A stretch of DNA of 64,000 nucleotides from Apostichopus japonicus (taxonomy: Eukaryota; Echinodermata; Holothuroidea; Aspidochirotida; Stichopodidae), in the NCBI RefSeq assembly GCF_037975245.1, contig NC_092575.1, forward strand, positions 15,728,310 to 15,792,309. Direction: 5' to 3'. The position numbers and the translations under genes were made by a program. Below are positions 55,481 to 64,000 of the stretch, piece by piece. Each line of letters starts with the position of its first letter. The stretch's first letter is position 1. The notes under the pieces were generated by a model that worked only from the letters and a program-made list of their open reading frames with translations, was not told where the DNA came from and ran no database searches.

Positions 55481-57140
55481 AAGATCTTTTATTTATGCTA
55501 AAAATGTCGACTTTTGACAACATTTCTACCTCACAAATCTAACTTCGTTGTATTACGAGGTAATCCCCGTCTTCTATCCCTCCCGCAATTGTGGGGTCTA
55601 AGCGACGCCCTAAGTGACATTAAACGTTACCGTAATGAAATACACTTAGAATCCCTGTGTAAACATGTTCAGAAAAGATAAACGCCTACAAATACGAGAT
55701 ATTTGAAAGTAGGCCTAAATATACTGATATTGAAATATTAAGTGATAAAGTTGTGTAAGGAATGGATATTCGGTTGTGTTTTTACTGCTCGAATTTTGTT
55801 CAATTGTTAACTACCAGAATTATTTTCTCTTTAATCTGTGATATTGTATCCTACAAAGTCATTTTATTACTAGTAGTTTGTTGTTATATATTTGGTTATT
55901 CTGCAGCAAAAACATTTAGTAATTAGTAGTTGTTATATATGGTTTTTCTAACATGTGTAGATTAAACAGTTTCTTATGTTTGAAAGCTTTTTTGTTACTT
56001 TCTAATGTTGGCAGTGTGTGATAATATTCGGAAAATTGTTAGCCTACTTATAATAAAAAAAAACTTCTAAAAAATATTACTGTGCATATTTCGAGAAAAA
56101 TCCGACCTCCATTTTATTGAAGATCAGGCCCAAAGTCAAAGTAACTTATAGTGTTTTTGAGATCAGTACATTATCCAGCTACATGTCTATTCATATCCAG
56201 TTTGAATACAAACTGTTGAACATCTTTACAAACACTGACTGTACAACTGTACAAACAATTGTACAAACATCCAGTTTGAATACAAAAAGTTTGAATACAA
56301 ACACATTATGTTTTCCTTTTGGGTGGGAGAGGGTGGGGTTGATGAGGTGACGTCAGACCTGCTCCCTCCCCATCCCACCCCAACAACACCACACCATACC
56401 GTCCTACCCTTCTCACAATCGGTGTATCTCTATGAGCTCCGCTCTACTATTCTCTAGGCTGTTCGATCTGATGAGGATTACGTAACTCGAACCTTCTAAC
56501 TAACCAGTTCATTAACGTTAGTTTTCACGTTAGACTGCAAGCCAGGGGTTTTACTACTTGTCTTCCGGCGCCCTACATTAGAAATGCAGATTCAAGTGAC
56601 CATTGAGCCTAACTCGGTTTTGATTTGCATTCCACCCATTAAATCTACACCACAGAAGTTCCGACGGATTTGGAAAAATGCCCTTTAATTAAACAAACCT
56701 AAATGACAAATTGTTATCAAAGAAGTAAATAATATTAATGTGTACTTAAGAGCAATCCAAACCAATCTGACATTTGAAATGTGTACACGTAACCTTTGTT
56801 GTTCGTACAAGTTACAAAATACAACGGGTTTCTTAGGGTACTATTAGAGGATACACGTTATCGATTGTGTCACTAATCAGACACTCTAACCAATACAGTT
56901 CATCTCGCGAGAACACAATGTCGTTACACACGACTTTTTTTTTTTTTTGCACAGTCTGGTGGATAGACACAAGTTCGCAGTTAAAGATAAAACTATTTAA
57001 AGTTTAATGATCAATCGTATATGATCTGAAAATGTGAGTACTAACACTGCACTAAAAAAATATGTAAACGTAAACTTGAGTACATTTCCTCTCCTCAGCT
57101 TCCTCTTTCCCGCCCTTCTCTACCTACCTCTATGCATGTC
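55481..57140. other. Unassigned intergenic DNA
   Basis: No gene recognised. Short direct repeats around CAGTTTGAATACAAA occur at 56199-56300. Confidence 0.5.
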
Positions 57141-57620
57141 TCCCTTTGATTCTCTCTCTCTATATAGTTGATTGCTAGTTGCACCATTTACAATTATGTC
57201 AGTTGCCATAGCAACAGTTGCCATGGTAATGGATAATTTTCCTGAGAACCTACTCTCGGGGGTCACCCACGGTGGAGTACCCAAGGGGAGCCGGAAATCC
57301 ATGACGAAGGGTGGGGATCCAAACGCGCCCGTGTGTATGTGTGTGGAGGTGGGTATGTCCAATTGTCAAAGGTCAAAGGTTGGAGATCAAAGGTTAAATT
57401 GAGTGAAATCTTTTGTTTTTGTTGCTATAACTCCAAGGGGAAACATTGAATTTACATGGAACCTTCAAAGGTGTAATTGAAATGTCAAGTACTATCAAAT
57501 TATGTGGTTGCCATGGGAACCGAGGTCAAAGGTCACGTATTTGAAGGTTTAATAATATTTATTTCATTCGAAATCAGTGTTTGCTGGCAATGAGATATGC
57601 AACTCCGTGGTACTCCCTCT
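57141..57620 (+). repeat. Dispersed repeat copy B with X-box and DR1 sites
   Basis: 57478-57620 matches 5918-6060. Upstream lie GTTGCCATAGCAAC (57202-57215, a perfect RFX X-box), GTTGCCATGGTAAT, and the half-sites AGGTCAAAGGTTG (57370-57382) and AGGTCAAAGGTCA (57523-57535). It ends in a pyrimidine-rich tract (CCCTCTTTTTTTCTTCTTTT), like copy A next to the long polypyrimidine tract. Confidence 0.6.
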
Positions 57621-58715
57621 TTTTTTCTTCTTTTCATTGAAATGATGTAATATTGCACTGAATTTCTGTTTCTTTGCAGAAATATTTTGGCAACGTTTGT
57701 AATGAAATTCTACTTCGCAGGAGACAAAAAAACTTAGCAGTAAATACCTTGCGCGGAGATATAAATGTGATAAACATCTTCTTGAGAAGATTTTTTATAT
57801 CTTATCTGTATGTCGTCGGTGCTATATTCCAAGCAATTTGCGGTTGGAAGCAAAACGAAGCCCTGTATGAGGTTCAAAGGACAAACTTGATACGTTTAGT
57901 TTTAACAATACATCATACCTGTATGATATCACAACTGACTACCGTGGTAATGCGATTCTTAACTTACTTGGCAACATTGTTTATGACTACAATTTAACAC
58001 CCGTATCCAGATACAAATTGAAATACATAATAAAATAGAATGGTAATATTCTTTGATCTGTGTAAACTAATAAACCACCAATAAAGTAAGTTGTAGTCGC
58101 TGTTCTGAAAAAGGTGTAAATCGTACGGTATGTCATGGTAATTCAACAATAGCAAATAAAGCTTAATTTCCGGTTCTGCTTCAAAATTATGGATGTTTGA
58201 ATATGATATTATGTATTTACATTGCTGTCATTAACAACATGTAGTTAATATCCACCTTTCATGTTCAAAACATGAAAAGCCAATAACAAATGAAAAGTAA
58301 TTTCACCAGGCTATAGGCCATGACACTATATGGCATCACGTATAAAAATGGACCAAAAATGGCAGCCCCACTGAAACGACGTTTGAACCATGATATCTCC
58401 CACAAGGAGCAAAGGTTTTTATCAGCCGTTTGAAGCAGGTTTTTCGTAGCAACCATCTCTGTTATAAAGGTAATGATGTCTACGTGGGTTTGGTTTTCTT
58501 ATGTTTTATCGTTGCATATAAAAGAAAACTGCTCCTTGGGAGGGCTTCGGTATATAGTTGCTCTCAAATATTACAGAAAGTCAAACGTTATATAGCCACT
58601 AAATTCTCAGTCAGTATTTTACTGACATTGCTTATACATGTATAATGCTCTCGCAGTATATATGTAGAATATACTCCTTCTGAATGTTTGGGAACAATTG
58701 AGGGAGGGGTTAGAG
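57621..58715. other. Unassigned intergenic DNA
   Basis: A 107-codon plus frame at 57674-57997 follows an acceptor-like TTTCTTTGCAG, but no domain or partner exon was recognised. Confidence 0.4.
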
Positions 58716-59228
58716 CAGGGTTTCCCTAAATTTATCCCCCACGAACCCCCTGTGGATGTCAGAGTTGTCCACGAACCCCCAACCTTTCGAGACACGATCT
58801 GAATCATTATTATACATAGCATACGTCATAACAGTGCTTCGTGAAAGGTCAAGTTCATAGCGTAATATTGTAATGAAAAAATACAAAAGATGGACAAATA
58901 TTTTAATGGAGACTTCAAGATGCGATCAGCTCTTTTTCTTCACGACGTACTGTCATGCGTACACCAACTTCACCATAGTCATACGGTCTGTTTCATAATT
59001 CAGTTATTTATCACGGTACGGTACTACTATGGCAAACAAATGCGTATGGAACGCGAAAAGAGATTGTCCATAGGTACGACTTTTGTACATTACTAAATTA
59101 TATGATATATCAGGTTTTAGTTCAACAAAAAGTACTCTAGTTTTGACTTTCAGAACCGTCTCACGAACCCCCTGGATTGGACTCACGCACCCCCTTGGGG
59201 TTCATGCACCCCAGTTAGGGAACCCCTT
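58716..59228. mobile_element. hAT-like element, 513 bp, perfect 8-bp TSD
   Basis: The left end CAGGGTTTCCCTAA and right end TTAGGGAACCCCTT are inverted with two or three mismatches. GGTTAGAG is duplicated exactly (58708-58715, 59229-59236). Repeated ACGAACCCCC words near both ends show extended subterminal pairing. No transposase. Confidence 0.85.
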
Positions 59229-59236
59229 GGTTAGAG

Positions 59237-60307
59237 CCTCTTCAGGAAAGTACTTGCCGGGATGCTTTAAGATATAGGATACTTAAAATATAGTAGCATT
59301 CGTTTTTGATCGGCAACGACATTGCGGATTTGTTCAGTGATAATGAATGACCTGGTTGGTATATATCGCACCACAATAATGTTATCAGATTATGCAAAAA
59401 AAAACGCATTATCATCTAGAGATTAAATCAATAATTTCGACCATGATAGAGTATAAAGTCCATGATATACACCCTTCTGACGTAGAGTGGACTTCATGGA
59501 ACCTTGAAACCCTATGACGAAAAGCAAACATAATTGCTCCATCGTTTAACGTTAATGAATGTTATTTAATGGTATGTAGCCAAACCTCCCTGATCCAAAG
59601 AAGCCGCTCCCACAAAAATGTCCATTACAATATTTAAGCATACCCACTTATCGACGCTAAAATATGCCATTTATTTCGTATCTTGGATAAGTAAACATGT
59701 AAACGTTGAAATTCAAGAGGGATCCAAGTTCTTTGTCAATATGTAACTTCTTTAAAGTACTACGTCATCAATATATAGGCCTAGACTTAAACAATCACGA
59801 AGTGACACCGGCCCAGTTCCATTACCTAAGAGAATACCGCTAATTATTTCAACTCATATCAAAGGCAACATCTCTTAAAGAAAAACAAAATTGTGTAAGG
59901 GAGGAAGGTGGACAAGATTCACTTTCAGCCCTGGTATACGCGGTAAGCGTTTATTGACAAAGTCTGTTTACACACGCTGCTTGCTATTCACTAAATACCG
60001 CATCCATCTCAGGGATAGCTATAGACAGTGGTGGATTTGAAGTATAGACCTTTGAAATTTAGATCATCGTCACTCGAGGTGCAAAGGTGGGGCTTGGACC
60101 AATATACACCACCGTATTACCTATACGTCAATCAGGGCTATAGCTATACCTCTGTCGTAATCAATGCTCACTCTTAGTTCAGACTAGTATCCTTAAACAA
60201 GCTCTTCTAATGTGGTCTTGCTTTTTTTTTGGAATCATAAATATAGCGTCTTCTTTCGAAATGGGAAAGGAATGAGAGTTTTTCAACTTACGAGAAGTAT
60301 TTGGAAG
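59237..60307. other. Intergenic DNA and 5' flank of the secreted-protein exon
   Basis: No gene recognised. CATAAATATAG at about 60236-60246 could act as a TATA-like element for the exon at 60308. Confidence 0.4.
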
Positions 60308-60371
60308 ATGGAGACGATGAAGTGTCTCTCCGTGATATCGCTTCTCTTGGTCTTTTTAGTCCCGGTAGCAG
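60308..60371 (+). CDS. Signal-peptide exon of an unidentified secreted protein (partial)
   Basis: METMKCLSVISLLLVFLVPV-A then GCAG|GTAAGA donor, phase 1. The leader has a basic N-region, a Leu/Val/Ile core and an AxA-like end (VAG after the junction). The exon is 64 bases from ATG to donor and phase 1, exactly like lectin exon 1, so a second lectin-like gene is possible. I found no CTLD exon before the window ends, and upstream in-frame Met codons (from 60212) exist. The gene probably continues beyond base 64000 or in exons I missed. Confidence 0.45.
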
Positions 60372-62412
60372 GTAAGATGACCGTTCTACTATCTTCTACG
60401 GAAGCAATCCAGTGATTTCGTGAAACCTTTAATCAGTCATACTATATAGTACAAAAGTACTCAAGTGATTTTCAACAAATTATTTCATTCTTATTTAAAC
60501 TACTGTACATTACATGAGAAAGGACGTTATAAAACTTTATTTTCAGATCTGTTTTAAGAATTCATAAATACGTACTGCAACAATGGAAAGTTGAGATTTC
60601 ATAAAAATCCTTCACGAGAATATTATTTATGTTACGCTCAAACTGGTATATTAATTAACTCTCTTAATTGATTAGTTCATTTGGCAACATAAGAGTTAAA
60701 GTTGATTGTTTACAGAGTCTTCCGTATACAAAACCAAGGCCTTCTCAAACGACTTTACAACACTTTACACGATTTGAAAAAAGAAAGTTGCACTTAGTTG
60801 GAGAAGTATCACATATTGGATTATATATGTTAAGGTATACATCGTAATGCATGTTTCAAACTTGTTTCAGTCTTAGACCATTACTTGGGAGTATTCCTAA
60901 CGTTAGTGTGTGGTAGCTGCTGTAAGAAAGATATACGGTACCTATTATAACATCTTCGAAATTTAAATAATCAATTTAATGTGCGATTATAAAGTGTCAT
61001 GTGAAAGTTTAGCCTTTCCTTGATAGTATGTGAGATTATTATACACGAACAACCTATATATTGAATAAGCTAGTCTGAGTTGGGGTGTTGGTGAACAAAA
61101 GCATGTGGGGGGGGGGTTGTGTGTTGGGGGGAGGTTGGATTTGGGAATAAAAACGAAGAGCGATCGAGCCTTAGCCCTTTCAGCAATTATACAGCCTATG
61201 GAAACGATGCTTCTTGTGACTAGAACAATGTTGGACGGATGGATTGCGCAAGTCGAAAGGGCGAGCGGAAGGGGTGTGGTGCTTTATTTGACGTGTCGCT
61301 ATGGATAAAGCCTTAAGTTCATGTCTAGGCTAGTGTTGATTATTTCAAGTTTGGAAATTTATTGAGACTATTCTTCTCGATCTCTAGTTATTCATCTCAT
61401 CCTTTCAATCATTAATTGACCATTGGAAGGAGGTTTTGGAAAAGTTTTTTTTTGTACCCCCTCCCCAACACTACCAGCCGAGTCCGCGTGATGTCACACC
61501 AGATGTGTTTCGTAATGTTTCCAGTTTATCGTGAAACGTTGGAAAAGTTGTTGTGCGCGGTCCCATACCTGTACGTGCACGGGGAGCCGAGCGCATTCAA
61601 TGTAGGCCTATGTCTCAATGATCGGATAACTTAACATATTGTTTGACAAACCACTTATCTTCCTCCTCTATTGTGGTTTTGTGTAACATGAGCTAACCGA
61701 GTGTCATTCAGGACTATTAGATATGATAAACAGAAGCTACATAGATATCTATCTACGTGACGTGTTATATTGTAAGGATGATCCTACGGGGTGTTCCAAT
61801 ATGTAGCCTACCGGCCAATACCGGTAGGTTCCGGTAACGGTTAAATTGTATATACTCACGGGGGATATAGGCACCCTGACGAGATATTATATAGATTAGC
61901 ATATAGAAATACCAAACAGATAAACCGGTCTCAAACTTCGTCAAGCCGTGATACTGCTCAGTGTACAATGTTTACCATAGTATCGTGGTGGTATCCGTGG
62001 CAATTCGCCTCATAGGAGTATTCTTCCTGCAGGGCGTCCATAGGACAATTATCTCACCGGGCCCCCATGATGGAGTCTTCATTTTGCCATAATATGAAAA
62101 TGAGTGCACATTTTTGTTTGTATCCCATATTTCATCGGGTCCCCTCTTTATTTCAATCATTATGTCACTTTACTAATTAAGACCACTATTCCCGATGAAC
62201 CATTTTGTTGGATGTACACTAGTTTACATTCAGATTCCCCCCCCCCATCTCAAACCTATGTCGCCCTCCTCCCCTACGTCACCTGCATGCGATATATACA
62301 CTGATTCTATCAGTCTCTGTCACATTATCGTATATGTTCAACGTCGTAATAAAGTCTCGTTCTGGTGTTAAACCGATGAGCTATATGATATCGCTCATGC
62401 ACTACCAGTACA
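60372..62412. other. Unassigned DNA, possibly intron
   Basis: No exon recognised. A poly-G run lies at 61107-61116. The short open frames at 61105-61308 and 61416-61634 show no domain. Confidence 0.4.
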
Positions 62413-62717
62413 CAGGCGCGTAGCCAGGAATTTGCCAAGGGAGGGGCGAAAATGTAGGAAAATTTTCAGAGCCGTAAATACGGCATTGCATACTATCTAA
62501 GCGTAGCGCCACCATGATTGGCGCGAAGCGTACAAGAAAATTTTGGCTGAAAATGCCTCCCAGATCGCTGGAAATGGCACTTCCCAGGCCTTGTAAGTTG
62601 CATCTTAGCATTTTCTCTTTTGAAATTACTAGCGATATCATAAAAACATTAAAAAAAAAATTAAAAATAGGCTCAAGGGGGGGGGGGGGGGCGGCTGCCC
62701 CCTTCGCTACAAGCCTG
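62413..62717. mobile_element. hAT-like element, 305 bp, 8-bp TSD (one mismatch)
   Basis: Ends CAGGCGCGTAGCC and GCTACAAGCCTG are inverted. The flanks CCAGTACA (62405-62412) and CCGGTACA (62718-62725) match at 7 of 8. The interior holds the GC-rich hairpin (62501-62533) and CAGATCGCTGGAAATGGCAC shared with 52919-53100. Confidence 0.8.
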
Positions 62718-63817
62718 CCGGTACACATATAATTGGCATAGATCAAAATAAATATATTTTCACTTCATAGTGCAAATCTTGTAACTTTGAACGACTTCGG
62801 ATGACATTTAATCGATCTAAATGACCTGTCTATGCAGTACACACCTGCCGTCATCTCCAAGGATTTTACATTCCACCGATTCTCTCATAAATCTTGTATT
62901 GAACAAAACCTTCGCTGGAAATTATGACTTCTTATGTATGTTTGGACCGACGTCTATGTTTGTTTGGACCAGGGAGGTAAAAACATGGAGGTAAAACTTC
63001 CATGTTTGGACGATTGTCTGTCAATTCTAAAGATTAAACTACACACAAGTGCTTAATAAGATCCACATTTTGTTTTCACTTGATTCCGTATATTGGATTC
63101 TTCTGTGTACCAGTGATAAGAATGATTCCATCTTTTCGTAAAAAATAAATAATTAGAACATAGTAAGAAAACTAGATTAATGACAGAATTCATATAGAAT
63201 ATGATGATCGACATGTTTTTCCCCCTTTACTCGCTTATATGTATTGTAATGTGTATTGTAATGAGTGATTTTTAACTTTTTCGACCATATACCTCAATCA
63301 GTGAAAAAAAAAAAAAAACGAATTGGATTCGATATGTAAGTTAAGCAGGTCTTCGTGGGTAAAGATGGGTCATAATGTTATGTTTCGAAACCCACCTTGA
63401 AGTGACTTTCTTGCTGTATTTGTATATTCAATAGTTATCCTACATGGAAGGATAGAACAAATTCTACAATGGGATGGAAAGTAATATACTTCAAAATTGT
63501 GAAATACCGCGATATCCTTTCTAATATTGTTCCTGCATGCAATACTAAGTTTAACTGCTTTGAATGAAGTCGATAATGACGGGGGAAATAGACAACTATT
63601 AAATATGTTAGTGTCCTGTTTCGAAAACGTTAAAAACTTTAAAATGTGATATTTTCATTTAAATATTATCACGACATGACAATGAGCATACCTTCATGTC
63701 CGTTCCGAAAGCCATCTATCTTTGAAAAGAAAGTTAAAAAACGAGGGAGAGGGGGGGGGGTGGAACTGATCACCCAAGAAACCCTTTCACACTCGTATAT
63801 CTTCTATTTAACTTCAA

Positions 63818-63875
<58 letters not shown>

Positions 63876-63999
63876 GTAATTTATTTTATAGTTAATGGGT
63901 GGCGGGCTGTAACTGATATAGGCTATAGGCTATATATTGTGTGCGTATGGATTGAATTTGGGGATCAGTGATGATAGGCTTTCAAAGTGTAAAGTCTGT
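62718..63999. other. Unassigned DNA to the window end
   Basis: No gene recognised. Poly-A at 63304-63318, poly-G at 63751-63760, and a TA microsatellite near the end. Confidence 0.5.
63820..63872. repeat. (TA)n microsatellite
   Basis: About 26 uninterrupted TA units. Confidence 0.95.
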
Positions 64000-64000
64000 C

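Noticed and set aside
57674-57997. 107-codon frame after an acceptor-like site
   Set aside because: Composition is AT-driven (Ile, Phe, Thr, Leu), with no domain and no matching upstream donor exon.

Overview
The window looks like nuclear DNA from an animal, probably a marine invertebrate deuterostome such as an echinoderm; I cannot fix the species. The genome is AT-rich, genes are split by GT-AG introns, coding exons are sparse, and introns hold microsatellites, long poly-G/poly-C runs, DNA-transposon relics and 5'-truncated non-LTR retrotransposons. Nothing suggests a prokaryotic, organellar or viral segment.

I assembled gene models from splice sites and reading-frame phase. (1) 3963-5210, minus: an intact 415-residue type I membrane protein with a V-like and a C1-like immunoglobulin domain and a tail with two YxN motifs. 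(2) 7380-15340, plus: a secreted 220-residue C-type lectin in five exons whose phases all agree. (3) 18389-19982, plus: a two-exon, 334-residue nucleotide-sugar/triose-phosphate-type transporter closest to SLC35E4. (4) 26572-43413, minus: the splicing regulator SFSWAP, rebuilt as 15 phase-consistent coding exons (933 residues) with the N-terminal SWAP domain, two SURP domains and an RS-rich C-terminal part. (5) 60308-60371, plus: a signal-peptide exon whose continuation I could not find, so it is a partial gene.

Layout: 1-3.9 kb is non-coding with degenerate AT repeats and ends in a tRNA-Lys-like sequence. 4-16 kb holds two probable immune-type genes, an 860-bp polypyrimidine tract and a nest of DNA transposons inside the lectin introns. 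16-26 kb holds a LINE fragment, the transporter and a 29-bp minisatellite of about 31 units. 26.5-43.8 kb is SFSWAP and its upstream region with seven copies of one decamer. 43.8-64 kb is accessory sequence almost without recognised genes: hAT-like elements with 8-bp target duplications, a 1.7-kb composite element, and a 2.15-kb element whose long inverted repeats are built from a 17-18-bp sub-repeat and which has a 6-bp target duplication.

The genes do not form a pathway. SFSWAP and the transporter are conserved cellular genes; the Ig receptor, the lectin and possibly the partial secreted gene would act at the surface or outside the cell. The most unusual items are the C1-like Ig receptor, the sub-repeat element at 46692-48836, the nested 9-bp-TSD element in the lectin intron, and a perfect DR1 nuclear-receptor site carried by two different repeat families.
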